A DNA stretch of 47,735 nucleotides from Aeromonas schubertii (GTDB taxonomy: Bacteria; Pseudomonadota; Gammaproteobacteria; Enterobacterales; Aeromonadaceae), in NCBI RefSeq assembly GCF_000820105.1, contig NZ_CDDB01000025.1, positions 1-47,735 of the forward strand. The letters are read 5' to 3'. A program made the position numbers and the translations under genes. This document shows positions 8,363 through 16,857 of the stretch, in pieces; the stretch's first letter is position 1, and every line of letters begins with the position of its first letter. The notes beneath the pieces are model-generated. The model worked only from the letters and a program-made list of their open reading frames with translations. It was not told the DNA's origin and did not search any database.

Positions 8363-8392
8363 GGTTCCCAACCTGTTGGGGTTTCCATTTTT
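8363..8392 (+). promoter_or_regulatory. Possible riboswitch expression platform (hairpin at the lafK start)
   Basis: CCCAA (8367-8371) pairs with TTGGG (8376-8380) around loop CCTG, followed by GTTTCC and ATTTTT running directly into the lafK ATG. It could serve as an intrinsic terminator, or hide the only GGGG ribosome-binding-like sequence. A second hairpin (GTCGCC 8295-8300 with GGTGAC 8305-8310) lies between it and the aptamer and might compete. Inferred from pairing by eye. Confidence 0.4.
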
Positions 8393-9769
8393 ATGCACGG
8401 TTACACGCATCATGGCGCACTCTTGCACAGTGAGCCCACTATCGCCGCTCACTCGTCCCTGCTCTGGATTGGCAGCGAGGAGGAGACCACCTTCACCGCT
8501 CCCGAGGTCACCAGGTTAGCCCGGGTCGGCTTTACCCATCTTCCCGATATCGACCAGGCGCTTGGCTGGTTATCTGCCCATTCCTGCGATCTCATCGTGC
8601 TCGATCTCACCTGCCAACCCGAGGTGTGTTGCCGGGAGATGAAGGCGCTGGTCGCCGCGCTCCCCAGCGGACGCCTCATGGTCGCCGCCAACGAGCGCCA
8701 GGGGGCTCTGGTGGCCGAGGCGATGCGCTGCGGCGCCGCCGATTACGTCATCAAGCCCTTCAGCGCACGCCAACTGGCCGATGCCATTCAGGGCGCCCTC
8801 CTGATCGATCAGGGGGAGCCCAACCTCATCGCCGTCTCCCGCATCAGCCAGCAGCTGCTGCAACTTGCCCGCCGCGCCGCCAAGACCTCCGCCTCGGTGC
8901 TCATCGGGGGGGAGTCGGGGACCGGCAAGGAGTGTCTGGCCCGCTACATTCACGAGATGTCGGATCGTGCCGACAAGCCGTTTGTCGCCATCAACTGCGC
9001 CGCTATCCCCGAGGCGATGCTCGAATCGATCCTGTTTGGTCATGCCAAGGGGGCCTTCACCGGTGCCGTCACCGCCCAGCCCGGCAAGTTCGAGGCGGCC
9101 AACGGTGGCACTCTGCTGCTCGACGAGATCTCCGAGCTGCCCCTGCCCCTGCAGGCCAAGTTGCTGCGGGTGCTGCAGGAGCGCGAGGTGGAGCGGCTCG
9201 GCAGCCACCGCATCATCCCCCTGGATGTGCGCATCATCGCCGCCAGCAACCGGGACCTGCGCGAGCTGGTGGCTCGCGGCGAGTTTCGTGAGGATCTCTT
9301 CTATCGCCTCGATGTACTTCCTCTGGCCTGGCCTGCCCTGCGGGATCGCCCGGAGGATATTCTCCCCCTGGCCGAGCACTTCCTGGCCTGTCACGCGCCC
9401 CAGCCCGGTTACCGCTTCAGCCTGGAGGCCTCGCTGCTGCTGCAGACCTATCGCTGGCCCGGCAATGTGCGCGAGCTGGAGAATGTGATTCAGCGGGCTC
9501 TCATTATGGCGCGAGGATTGCATATTCAGCCCGCCGATCTGATGTTGCCCGGTGTCGTCGTGAGCGAGACCGAGTCGGTCGTCGTAGACGGACTCACCGA
9601 GACTCGCCGTCAGGCCGAATTCCGTTATGTGCTGGAGACCCTGCGTCGCTTCGAGGGCCATCGGGCGCGTACCGCCGAGGCATTGGGGATGACCACCCGC
9701 GCCTTGCGTTACAAGCTGGCGGCCATGCGTGAGCAGGGCATCGACATAGACCTGCAGATCCAACAATGA
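8393..9769 (+). CDS. lafK: Lateral flagellar master regulator LafK, sigma-54 activator
   Basis: FleQ/FlrA-type sigma-54 enhancer-binding protein that switches on the middle lateral genes. From the ATG at 8393 it has 458 residues: a degenerate receiver-like domain (1-140; phospho-acceptor-like D71 in LIVLDL and K121 in VIKPF, but no N-terminal acidic pair); an AAA+ domain with Walker A GESGTGKE (173-180), the sigma-54 contact GAFTGA (220-225) and Walker B LLLDE (241-245); and a C-terminal Fis-type helix-turn-helix (RTAEALGMTTRALRYKL). In-frame GTG at 8303 would add 30 unlikely residues overlapping the leader. The FleQ LFRS c-di-GMP motif is not present in the linker. It heads lafK-fliEFGHIJ behind a c-di-GMP riboswitch. 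Confidence 0.93.
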   Translation: MHGYTHHGALLHSEPTIAAHSSLLWIGSEEETTFTAPEVTRLARVGFTHLPDIDQALGWLSAHSCDLIVLDLTCQPEVCCREMKALVAALPSGRLMVAANERQGALVAEAMRCGAADYVIKPFSARQLADAIQGALLIDQGEPNLIAVSRISQQLLQLARRAAKTSASVLIGGESGTGKECLARYIHEMSDRADKPFVAINCAAIPEAMLESILFGHAKGAFTGAVTAQPGKFEAANGGTLLLDEISELPLPLQAKLLRVLQEREVERLGSHRIIPLDVRIIAASNRDLRELVARGEFREDLFYRLDVLPLAWPALRDRPEDILPLAEHFLACHAPQPGYRFSLEASLLLQTYRWPGNVRELENVIQRALIMARGLHIQPADLMLPGVVVSETESVVVDGLTETRRQAEFRYVLETLRRFEGHRARTAEALGMTTRALRYKLAAMREQGIDIDLQIQQ

Positions 9770-9779
9770 GGAAGTGCCC

Positions 9780-10106
9780 GTGAAGATCGAGATGATGACC
9801 TCCCAGGTCGCCCTGCTGAACCGGATGCAGGAGATGGAGCGAATTGCCACCCAGCCCGGGCTGCCCTTATCCGGTGTCGACACCGATCTCTCCTTTGGCC
9901 ACGCCATGCGTGATGTGGTCAACCGGGTCAACGCCCAGCAGAATCTCTCCTCACGCATGATGACCGCCGTCGACACGGGGCAGAGCGACGATCTGGTGGG
10001 GGCCATGGTGGCCAGCCAGAAGGCGGGCCTCAGCTTCTCAGCCCTGATGCAGGTGCGTAACAAGCTGATGACCGGGTTCGACGACATCATGCGCATGCCG
10101 CTCTGA
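9780..10106 (+). CDS. fliE: Flagellar MS-ring/rod junction protein FliE (LfiE)
   Basis: 108-residue protein joining the MS-ring to the proximal rod and the first substrate exported. The GTG at 9780 is chosen because GAGGA ends seven bases upstream; the GTG at 9774 abuts that site and the ATG at 9792 is a further option. The C-terminal half (FGHAMRDVVNRVNAQQNLSS to VRNKLMTGFDDIMRMPL) is the conserved FliE core. Begins ten bases after lafK. Confidence 0.9.
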   Translation: MKIEMMTSQVALLNRMQEMERIATQPGLPLSGVDTDLSFGHAMRDVVNRVNAQQNLSSRMMTAVDTGQSDDLVGAMVASQKAGLSFSALMQVRNKLMTGFDDIMRMPL

Positions 10107-10115
10107 GGGTGATTC

Positions 10116-11855
10116 ATGAGTGAAGTGGTAAACAACATGCCTGCCACCGGGCAGGAGCTCGATCTGCGTCAGCGCCTGGAGCAGGGGCTGAAGAAGTGGC
10201 GCAGACTCTCTCGCGACAACAAGTCGGTGCTGGCCATCGCCCTGCTGGCGGCCATCGTCGCCGGCACCATCGTCATCATCCTCTGGACCTCGAGCCAGAA
10301 CTACGTCCCCCTCTACGGCAAGCAGGAGCTCTACGACACCGCCAACATCATGGAGCTGCTCGAGAAGGAGCAGGTGCCGTTCCGCCTCGAGAAGAGCTCG
10401 GGGCAGGTCTTGGTGCCGGAGAGCCAGCTGGCCCAGGTGCGGATGGCCCTGGCCGCCCGAGGGGTACGGGCCGCCATGCCGGCCGGCCTGGAAGGGCTCG
10501 GCAATGTGACGGGTCTGGGCACCAGCGAATTTATGGAAGGGGTGCGCTACCGTCATGCCCTCGAGGGAGAGCTGGCGCGCACCATCATCGCCCTGGATGC
10601 GGTGCGCAGTGCCCGGGTCCACCTGGCCATCCCCAAGCGCACCCTCTTCGTGGGGCGCGACGAGGAGAAGCCCACCGCTTCGGTCATGCTCGATCTCATC
10701 CCCGGCCAGACTCTGGATGCGGGCCAGGTGGAGGCGATCACCAACCTGGTCGCCGGCAGTATCCCCGGCATGAAGCCGGGGGCCGTCTCCGTGGTCGATC
10801 AGACCGGTCAGCTGCTCACCAGCGAAAACGGGGACAAGATGGTCTTCGGCAAGCTGAGCGTCCAGCAGATGGACTATGTGCGCAAGCTGGAGCAGTACAT
10901 CCGCCAGCGGGCCAACGACATGCTGCTCCCCATGCTGGGCAGCAACAACTACCGGGTTCAGGTCGCCGCCGACGTCAACTTCAGCGCGGTGGAAGAGACC
11001 CAGGAGCAGATCGATCCCAACGGCGTGGTGACCCAGGAGAGCAGCAAGTTCGACAAGAGCGTCGACGCCCTCGCCATGGGGATCCCCGGTGCCCTCTCCA
11101 ACCGGCCGCCCGAGACCCAGGCCAACAAGCAGCCGGCACAAGGGAGTGAGCAGCAGGCACGCAGCAACGACTCGCGCAGCGAGCGCAGTGAACTCACCAA
11201 GAGCTATCAGAACAGCCGCTCCGTGACCCATACCCGCTATCAGCAGGGGCGTCTCGAGAAGCTCAATGTCTCTGTGCTGCTCAACAGCCAGGTCGCCCCC
11301 AAGGAGGGGTGGAACGAGACCCAGCTCGAGCAGATCCGCCAGATGGTGGAGCGGGCGGTGGGCTTCGATGCCCCGCGTGGGGATGCCATCAGCCTGCAGA
11401 GCTTCCCCTTCAGCCAGGAGGTGCTGGTGGCACCGCCTGAATCCACCTGGTGGGAATCGCCGGCCTGGCAAAACTCCCTGCGCTATCTGGTGGGGGGGCT
11501 GCTGGGTCTGGTGCTGGTCATCTTCGGCATCCGTCCTCTGGTCAAGCATCTGGTGCGCATTCACCATCCCGAGCCCGTCGTGGATGACGAGCAGGACGAC
11601 GAGTCGGCCGAGCAGGCCACCGGGGCCATCGCCCACCAGCGTCGGGTTGCCGACGAGCTCGAGGCCCAGCCCATGGCTCATGGCCTGATCCGCCACGAAG
11701 GAGAGAGCGCCGCCCTGAGCGAGCTGGATCTCGCCGCCCTGCCGGAGCCGGGCTCCGAGCTCGAGGTGCAACTGCGCCATCTGCAGTTGCTGGTAGACAA
11801 GGATACGGATCGGGTCGCCGAGGTGATCAAGGCATGGGTGAGTGGCGATGAATAA
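10116..11855 (+). CDS. fliF: Flagellar MS-ring protein FliF (LfiF)
   Basis: Inner-membrane ring on which the lateral basal body is built. 579 residues: short cytoplasmic N-terminus, first membrane helix at about 36-57, large periplasmic ring-building domains, second membrane helix at about 457-475 and a cytoplasmic tail that binds FliG (C-terminal LQLLVDKDTDRVAEVIKAWV). A Gln/Ser/Arg-rich stretch around residues 335-365 is probably a disordered loop. The stop overlaps the fliG start region. Confidence 0.95.
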   Translation: MSEVVNNMPATGQELDLRQRLEQGLKKWRRLSRDNKSVLAIALLAAIVAGTIVIILWTSSQNYVPLYGKQELYDTANIMELLEKEQVPFRLEKSSGQVLVPESQLAQVRMALAARGVRAAMPAGLEGLGNVTGLGTSEFMEGVRYRHALEGELARTIIALDAVRSARVHLAIPKRTLFVGRDEEKPTASVMLDLIPGQTLDAGQVEAITNLVAGSIPGMKPGAVSVVDQTGQLLTSENGDKMVFGKLSVQQMDYVRKLEQYIRQRANDMLLPMLGSNNYRVQVAADVNFSAVEETQEQIDPNGVVTQESSKFDKSVDALAMGIPGALSNRPPETQANKQPAQGSEQQARSNDSRSERSELTKSYQNSRSVTHTRYQQGRLEKLNVSVLLNSQVAPKEGWNETQLEQIRQMVERAVGFDAPRGDAISLQSFPFSQEVLVAPPESTWWESPAWQNSLRYLVGGLLGLVLVIFGIRPLVKHLVRIHHPEPVVDDEQDDESAEQATGAIAHQRRVADELEAQPMAHGLIRHEGESAALSELDLAALPEPGSELEVQLRHLQLLVDKDTDRVAEVIKAWVSGDE

Positions 11856-12876
11856 CATGAACTTCAATCAGGCGGCGGTCGATATCGACATCGATAACCT
11901 CGAGAAGGCCGCCATCCTGCTGCTCAGCATGGGAACCGAAGCCGCCGCCAAGGTGATGCAGAAGCTCTCCCGCGACGAGGTGCAGCGTCTCATCGGACGG
12001 ATGGCCAGCATGCCGAGCGTCAGTGCCAACGAGGCGCGCTGGACCCTGCAGCAGTTCTTCTACGACTACCGTGAGCACAGCGGTATCGGCAGTGCCTCCC
12101 GGGAGTATCTGGAGCAGACCCTGGATCTGGCCCTGGGCCAGCGCCTTGCCCGCAGCCTGCTCGACAGCCTGTACGGGGATTCGGTAAGCCAGGATATTCA
12201 GCGTCTGCAGTGGGTACCGGCCGAGGTGCTGGCCCGCTTCTTCCGCAACGAACACCCCCAGATGCAGGCGGTGCTGCTCGCCTTCCTGCCGCCCCAAACC
12301 GCTTCGGCGGTGCTCGATGCCCTGCCGGCTCCCCTGCACGACGATCTGCTGCTGCGGGTCGCCAACCTCACCTCGGTGAGCGAACACGTGCTGGGTGAGC
12401 TGCGTCTGACCCTGGATCGCTGCCTCACCTTCGTGGCGGAGCAGTCCGGCGCCAAGGTCAACGGGGTCAAGCAGGCCGCCGACATCCTCAACCGCTATCA
12501 GGGCAACAAGGAGGCGATGCTGGGGCAGCTGCGCGAGTTCGACCTCGACATGGCCAAGGAGATCGAGAAGAACATGTTCGACTTCGCCACCCTGCGCCGC
12601 CAGTCCGACGAGACACTGCAGCGACTGGTGCAGGAGCTGCCGCCCGAGCTGCTGGCGGTGGCCCTCAAGGGGGCCGAAGAGCCCCTGCGCAAGGCGGTGC
12701 TCTCCTCCATGCCCAAGCGGATGGCCCAGGCGCTCGAGGCCCAGATCCAGGATCAGGGGTCGGTCTCCCTGCGCAAGGTGGAGCAGGCCCGCGAAGAGGT
12801 GATGCAGCTGGTTCGCGAGCTGATGGAGCAGGGCGAGATCGAGTATCAGCTCTTCGAAGAGCCGACGGTGAGCTGA
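11848..12876 (+). CDS. fliG: Flagellar rotor switch protein FliG (LfiG)
   Basis: Rotor protein that contacts the stator and generates torque. About 342 residues; the ATG at 11848 is preferred, with a GTG at 11842 and ATG at 11857 as alternatives, all inside the fliF 3' end. The middle-domain motif E135-H-P-Q138 is intact. In the C-terminal torque helix, Lys (ALKGAE) and Arg (R291, in PKRM) are conserved, but the residues aligned by eye with E. coli D288-D289 are A298-Q299, preceded by E297 instead of Arg. That departs from the standard charged torque surface and may reflect a distinct pairing with LafT. Confidence 0.94.
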   Translation: MNNMNFNQAAVDIDIDNLEKAAILLLSMGTEAAAKVMQKLSRDEVQRLIGRMASMPSVSANEARWTLQQFFYDYREHSGIGSASREYLEQTLDLALGQRLARSLLDSLYGDSVSQDIQRLQWVPAEVLARFFRNEHPQMQAVLLAFLPPQTASAVLDALPAPLHDDLLLRVANLTSVSEHVLGELRLTLDRCLTFVAEQSGAKVNGVKQAADILNRYQGNKEAMLGQLREFDLDMAKEIEKNMFDFATLRRQSDETLQRLVQELPPELLAVALKGAEEPLRKAVLSSMPKRMAQALEAQIQDQGSVSLRKVEQAREEVMQLVRELMEQGEIEYQLFEEPTVS

Positions 12877-12886
12877 GGAGGGCGGC

Positions 12887-13573
12887 ATGAGTCACAGGTT
12901 GCGCAAGCTGGCCCCCGGGGCGACCCGCCTCTATCGCTTCCCCCCGTTGCAGGGGGAGGGAGAGGAGCAGAGTCAGCAGGCCCAGTTCGAGTTCGGCTAC
13001 CGGCAAGGGGTCGAGCAGGGGCTGGAGCAGGGCTATCAGGATGGCCTGACCCAGGGACGCCAGAGCGGTCATCAGGAGGGGCATCAGCAGGGATTCCAGG
13101 CGGGATACCAGCAAGGGGTCGAGCAGGGGCGTGCCGAGGGGCAGGCCCGCTTCGACGAGGCGCTGCGGCCCTTTCCGGCCCTGCAGGAGCAGCTCAGTGC
13201 CCTGGCACGGGAGAAGCTCGATGCTCAGAAGAACCTCTTGTCTCAGGTGGTGACCCTGGTCGTGCGCCGGGTCATCCAGGCCGAATTCACCCTCAATCCG
13301 GGCCAGGTGCTGCTGCAGGTGGAGCAGGCCCTCGCCGGTCTGCCGGCCGGGCAGGAGAGCGTGGCCATCTTCCTCTGTGAAGAGGATCGCCAGCGGCTGG
13401 CCGATCTGGGCATGACCGAGTGCCAGGGGTGGCCCCTTCACTCCGATCCCGCACTCTCGGTCGGTGACTGCCGGGTCGAGAGTCAGGCCGCCGTGATCGA
13501 GGCGCGCACTGACGAGCGGATCGAGACCTGTCTCGCCCAGGTGGAGCAGGTGCTGGACGACGTCCATGCATGA
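12887..13573 (+). CDS. fliH: Flagellar export ATPase regulator FliH (LfiH)
   Basis: 228-residue cytoplasmic protein that holds FliI and links it to FliN. Residues about 36-88 carry the long run of GxxxG-type repeats ([17 protein letters not shown] and similar) typical of the FliH helix, followed by a C-terminal domain ([18 protein letters not shown] onward). GAGGAGGGC upstream of the ATG. Overlaps fliI by eight bases. Confidence 0.92.
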   Translation: MSHRLRKLAPGATRLYRFPPLQGEGEEQSQQAQFEFGYRQGVEQGLEQGYQDGLTQGRQSGHQEGHQQGFQAGYQQGVEQGRAEGQARFDEALRPFPALQEQLSALAREKLDAQKNLLSQVVTLVVRRVIQAEFTLNPGQVLLQVEQALAGLPAGQESVAIFLCEEDRQRLADLGMTECQGWPLHSDPALSVGDCRVESQAAVIEARTDERIETCLAQVEQVLDDVHA

Positions 13574-14894
13574 GGGTCTGCAGCAAGCCCTCGAGCGCCT
13601 CGGTGAGGAGACGCTGCCCACGCCGGCCCCCTTTCGTCGCTATGGCAGGCTGGTGCGGGTCACCGGCCTCACCCTGGAGGTGGTCGGCTGTCAGCTGGTG
13701 ATAGGCCAGCGCTGCCAGGTCGAGGCCGCCGGGGCACAGCGCCTGATGGCCGAGGTGGTGGGCTTTAACCGTGACATCGCCTATCTGATGCCGCTGGAGC
13801 CCATGCGCGGTCTCTATGCGGGGGCCAGGGTCTTGCCCCTCGAGGGGGAAGAGACCATTCATATCGGTCCTCATCTGTTGGGGCGGGTCCTCGACGGTAC
13901 CCTGGCCCCCCTCGACGGGCGCCCTCTCGAGCCGGCCGGCAGCAAGGTTCCCCTCTTCAACCTGCCCCCCAATCCCCTGCTGCGCACCCCGGTGAGCGAG
14001 CCCCTCGACGTGGGGGTGCGCGCCATCAACGGTCTGCTGACGGTGGGCAAGGGGCAGCGGCTTGGCCTGTTCGCCGGCTCCGGCGTGGGCAAGAGCATGT
14101 TGCTCGGCATGATGACGCGCAACACCACGGCGCAGGTCGTGGTGGTGGGGCTCATCGGCGAGCGGGGGCGCGAGGTGCGCGAGTTTATCGAACACAGCCT
14201 GGGGGCCGAGGGGCTGGCCCGGGCCGTGGTGATCGCGGCGCCGGCCGATCAATCTCCCCTGATGCGGCTGCGGGCGGCCCAGGTGTGCCACCGCATTGCC
14301 GAGCATTTCCGGGATCAGGGGCAGGATGTGCTGCTGCTGATGGACTCCCTCACCCGCTACGCCCAGGCTCAGCGCGAGATCGCCCTGGCCATCGGTGAGC
14401 CGCCGGCCACCCGAGGCTACCCGCCCTCCGTCTTCAGCCTGCTGACCCAGCTGGTGGAGCGGGCCGGCAACGGGGTGCATCCCCGGGGGAGCCTGAGTGC
14501 CTTCTATACGGTGCTGGCCGAGGGGGACGATCAGCAGGACCCCGTGGTCGATGCGGCTCGCGCCATCCTCGACGGCCACATAGTGCTGACCCGCCGTCTG
14601 GCCGAGGAGGGGCACTATCCGGCCATCGACATAGGTGCATCCGTGAGCCGGGTGATGACCCAGATCGTCTCCCCCGACTGGCTGCAGGCGGCGGTGCGGA
14701 CCCGGCAACACTGGGGACGCTATCAGCAGGTGCGCGAGCTGTTGCCCCTGGGGGGCTATCAGGTCGGTGCCGACCCCCAGATGGACGAGGCGGTGCGTTG
14801 CTATCCGCAGATCGCCGCCTTCCTGCAGCAGGGAATCCATGAGGCCTCGCCCCTCGGTGGCGTGGTGGAACAACTCAGACAGGTGGTCGGCTGA
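13566..14894 (+). CDS. fliI: Flagellum-specific export ATPase FliI (LfiI)
   Basis: Cytoplasmic hexameric ATPase that helps unfold and deliver export substrates. 442 residues with Walker A AGSGVGKS at 170-177, Walker B region [18 protein letters not shown], and the [16 protein letters not shown] segment shared with F1-type ATPases. The start inside fliH and the stop overlapping the fliJ ATG indicate tight coupling of fliHIJ. Confidence 0.96.
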   Translation: MHEGLQQALERLGEETLPTPAPFRRYGRLVRVTGLTLEVVGCQLVIGQRCQVEAAGAQRLMAEVVGFNRDIAYLMPLEPMRGLYAGARVLPLEGEETIHIGPHLLGRVLDGTLAPLDGRPLEPAGSKVPLFNLPPNPLLRTPVSEPLDVGVRAINGLLTVGKGQRLGLFAGSGVGKSMLLGMMTRNTTAQVVVVGLIGERGREVREFIEHSLGAEGLARAVVIAAPADQSPLMRLRAAQVCHRIAEHFRDQGQDVLLLMDSLTRYAQAQREIALAIGEPPATRGYPPSVFSLLTQLVERAGNGVHPRGSLSAFYTVLAEGDDQQDPVVDAARAILDGHIVLTRRLAEEGHYPAIDIGASVSRVMTQIVSPDWLQAAVRTRQHWGRYQQVRELLPLGGYQVGADPQMDEAVRCYPQIAAFLQQGIHEASPLGGVVEQLRQVVG

Positions 14895-15304
14895 TGCTAA
14901 AACGCTATCTCACCCTGCAGCAGGACTCCCTCTCCCGTCTCGGGGAGGAGCGTCAACGCCTGCGCGAGCAGGCCGAGCGTGAGGAGCAGCGCGCCCTGCG
15001 TCTGCAGGGGGTACTCGGCGAGCTGGCTCGCCCTCCCGCCCAGCCTCACCCCCTGCTGTGGCAGAATCAGCAGCAGATGGGCCAGCAGGTGCGACGGCTG
15101 TTCGAGCATCAGGTGCAGCAGAGTGCCCTGGCCCGACTCGAGCTGGAGCGTCATGAGGCGGTGCTGCGCCATCAGTTTGGGCGGGTGAAGGGGCTGGAGC
15201 AGTTAATCTTGCGCCGGGAAGAGGGGGTGCGGCTGCGGGAGGAGCTGGGGGTTCAGCGCCAGCTTGACGAGCTTGCCACCCAGCGCTTCCTGCGCCGGGA
15301 GTGA
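14894..15304 (+). CDS. fliJ: Flagellar export chaperone FliJ (LfiJ)
   Basis: 136-residue, almost wholly helical coiled-coil protein rich in Arg, Glu, Gln and Leu, as expected of FliJ, the central stalk of the export ATPase and escort for chaperones. Identification rests mainly on position after fliI, length and composition. Last gene of the lafK operon; it ends one base short of the convergent flgN stop with no terminator between. Confidence 0.85.
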   Translation: MLKRYLTLQQDSLSRLGEERQRLREQAEREEQRALRLQGVLGELARPPAQPHPLLWQNQQQMGQQVRRLFEHQVQQSALARLELERHEAVLRHQFGRVKGLEQLILRREEGVRLREELGVQRQLDELATQRFLRRE

Positions 15305-15305
15305 A

Positions 15306-15731
15306 TCAGGCGGGCTCTGGATAGGCGTCCTGCTGTCCCAGCAGCTGGCGTATGGTCTCGACCTGGCCGGCCAGCAGACGACCGTTACGCTCGTTTTTCT
15401 GTTTGCACTGGATAAGCAACTGCTCGAGGCGCAGCCAGAGGGGAGAGAAACGGCGCTGCACCGGCTCGGGCAGACGACCGATGAGGCTGGCCATCCCCTG
15501 CTGATCCGGCTCCAGCCCAAAGGCGCGCAGCTGTTGGCAGCGGGCCTGGGCCGACGCCTGGACCTCTCCCATCAGGCCGGTCAGGGTCAGGTTGAAGCGG
15601 GTCAGCCCCTCAACGTCATGGGTGCCCAGCAGCTGGTATTGCTCGTCGAGCAGCTGGCAGAGTCGCTGGTAGCGACCGAGATCCTGCTGGACTCCCTGGA
15701 TCAGGGCCTGGAGACGCTGGCGCGGGGTCAT
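15306..15731 (-). CDS. flgN: Flagellar hook-junction chaperone FlgN (LfgN)
   Basis: 141-residue helical protein, the export chaperone for FlgK and FlgL. MTPRQRLQALIQGVQQDLGR opens the reading frame; a much longer open frame exists upstream but would overlap flgM. The ATG overlaps the flgM stop by four bases (ATGA), so translation is probably coupled. Similarity is mainly in the N-terminal helices; position next to flgM supports the call. Confidence 0.87.
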   Translation of the reverse strand: MTPRQRLQALIQGVQQDLGRYQRLCQLLDEQYQLLGTHDVEGLTRFNLTLTGLMGEVQASAQARCQQLRAFGLEPDQQGMASLIGRLPEPVQRRFSPLWLRLEQLLIQCKQKNERNGRLLAGQVETIRQLLGQQDAYPEPA

Positions 15732-16006
15732 TTGCGGTGTAGATCGACGATGGCGCGGCCCAGGGTTTCCATGTCCAGGGTCAGCTTGCCCTCGGCGATG
15801 GCCTGGCGGATCTGGCGAACCTTGTCCATGTCCACGTCGGAGAGATCCTGCATGCGCTGGCGCGCCTGCTCGAGCCCTTGCGCCTCCACGCTGATCTCGG
15901 CCTGGGCCCGGGGCGAGGGGGCGGCGGCCGGCGTGCCCGGCAGGCTCTCCTGCTTGTGGGGCTTGGCGGCCTGAAAGAGGGCGCCGTCGGTGCGTTGAAT
16001 CTTCAT
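15728..16006 (-). CDS. flgM: Anti-sigma-28 factor FlgM (LfgM)
   Basis: 92-residue inhibitor that binds the lateral sigma-28 LafS until it is exported through the finished hook. The C-terminal half (DVDMDKVRQIRQAIAEGKLT ending LGRAIVDLHRK) is the conserved sigma-binding domain; the N-terminus is polar and probably disordered, as in other FlgM proteins. AGGAAG lies about ten bases before the ATG. A sigma-28-like promoter ends about 34 bases upstream, which fits the usual LafS-FlgM feedback loop. Confidence 0.93.
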   Translation of the reverse strand: MKIQRTDGALFQAAKPHKQESLPGTPAAAPSPRAQAEISVEAQGLEQARQRMQDLSDVDMDKVRQIRQAIAEGKLTLDMETLGRAIVDLHRK

Positions 16007-16034
16007 AGACTGATGCTTCCTGTTGTCCTGTCAC

Positions 16035-16060
16035 TAAACAGCGACCGCTTTGCCCGATAA
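16035..16060 (+). promoter_or_regulatory. Opposing sigma-28-like element, antisense to flgA
   Basis: TAAA at 16035-16038 and GCCCGATAA at 16052-16060 resemble the classical sigma-28 promoter TAAA-N15-GCCGATAA with a spacer one base short. It overlaps the flgM promoter and points the other way, through flgA in antisense towards flgB. May be fortuitous. Confidence 0.25.
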
Positions 16061-16065
16061 CTTTA
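16040..16065 (-). promoter_or_regulatory. Sigma-28-like promoter of flgMN
   Basis: On the minus strand TAAAGTTA (16065-16058) is followed, 16 bases after its TAAA, by GTCGCT (16045-16040). TAAAGTTA matches the flagellar sigma-28 -35 element TAAAGTTT at seven of eight bases, while GTCGCT is a diverged form of GCCGAT. The same spacing and -10-like hexamer occur before lafA. Confidence 0.55.
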
Positions 16066-16088
16066 GGTGGGGGCCATCACCTTTGCGC

Positions 16089-16778
16089 TCAGAAGCGGGT
16101 CTCCACTTCCCCCCGCCCGATCACCCAGGCCTGCACCTCCTTGCCGGAGGAGAGGTTGCGCACCCGGACTGCCTCGCCCACCACCCCATCCTGCAGGGCC
16201 TCACCGCGCATGGAGGCGCTGAACCCCTCGCTGGCGGCACGGATGATCACCTCCTGACCCCGCTCCACCGCATGGCGCACCTTGAGATCGAGCTCGCCGA
16301 TGAGCTGACCGGCGCGCAGGTTGCGGCTGCTCTGCGCTCCCTGCAGGGGGCGGTTGGCAGGGATAAAGCCCCGGTAGAGGCGGCTCACCTCCACCGGCTG
16401 GCTCACCAGGTCTTCGGCCCCGATACGCTGGCCCCGCTCGATGTCCCGTGCCGCCCGCCACACCGGCAGGGTGACGCGCACCTCGACCCGGCCACGCAGG
16501 CTCCAGGCGGGATCGCTGCAGCGGATGAGATAGGGGCGACGACCGAAGGGCTCCCGGTATTGGCCCCCTCCCTCCAGCACCAGGGGCTGTTTGCAGGGGG
16601 GCAGCCCGTCGGCCCCCGGCGCCACCCAGACCTGGTAGCTGGCCTCGGGGGTGGGCCACTGCTGGCTCTGACCATAGTGCTCGAGCCGGGTGCGTGCATC
16701 CTCCAGCAGTTGCTGCTCCAGGGAGGCCTGGGCCATGGGCGCGAGCAGAAGGAGCAGGGCGAGTGGTGACTTCCTCAT
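16089..16778 (-). CDS. flgA: Flagellar P-ring chaperone FlgA (LfgA)
   Basis: Periplasmic chaperone for P-ring (FlgI) assembly. The start at 16778 gives a clear signal peptide (MRKSPLALLLLLAPMAQA) and a 229-residue product; an in-frame ATG at 16838 would bury that signal. The C-terminal two-thirds is a SAF-type domain (ARDIERGQRIGAEDLVSQPV) ending with VRVRNLSSGKEVQAWVIGRG, which is diagnostic. GAGGAAG lies upstream. Divergent from flgB, in the standard arrangement. Confidence 0.94.
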   Translation of the reverse strand: MRKSPLALLLLLAPMAQASLEQQLLEDARTRLEHYGQSQQWPTPEASYQVWVAPGADGLPPCKQPLVLEGGGQYREPFGRRPYLIRCSDPAWSLRGRVEVRVTLPVWRAARDIERGQRIGAEDLVSQPVEVSRLYRGFIPANRPLQGAQSSRNLRAGQLIGELDLKVRHAVERGQEVIIRAASEGFSASMRGEALQDGVVGEAVRVRNLSSGKEVQAWVIGRGEVETRF

Positions 16779-16836
16779 CGGAAACGGCACTTCCTCTTTC
16801 GGTGGAGTGGGGTCATCGGGGACCGTTAGGGCGCCC

Positions 16837-16842
16837 ATTATA
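16837..16842 (-). promoter_or_regulatory. Candidate -10 box for flgA
   Basis: A perfect TATAAT on the minus strand, about 60 bases before the flgA start. The region 17 bases further upstream (TCATGC) is a poor -35, so an activator would probably be needed. Confidence 0.3.
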
Positions 16843-16857
16843 CGTCATGGCACAAGC

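Noticed and set aside
8303-8392. GTG at 8303 as an upstream start for LafK.
   Set aside because: It lies just after the aptamer with no ribosome-binding site, and the added 30 residues would cover the expression platform.
12990-13150. Apparent DNA repeat with recurrent CAGGG/GGGGT units.
   Set aside because: It is the codon reflection of the GxxxG helix repeats in FliH.
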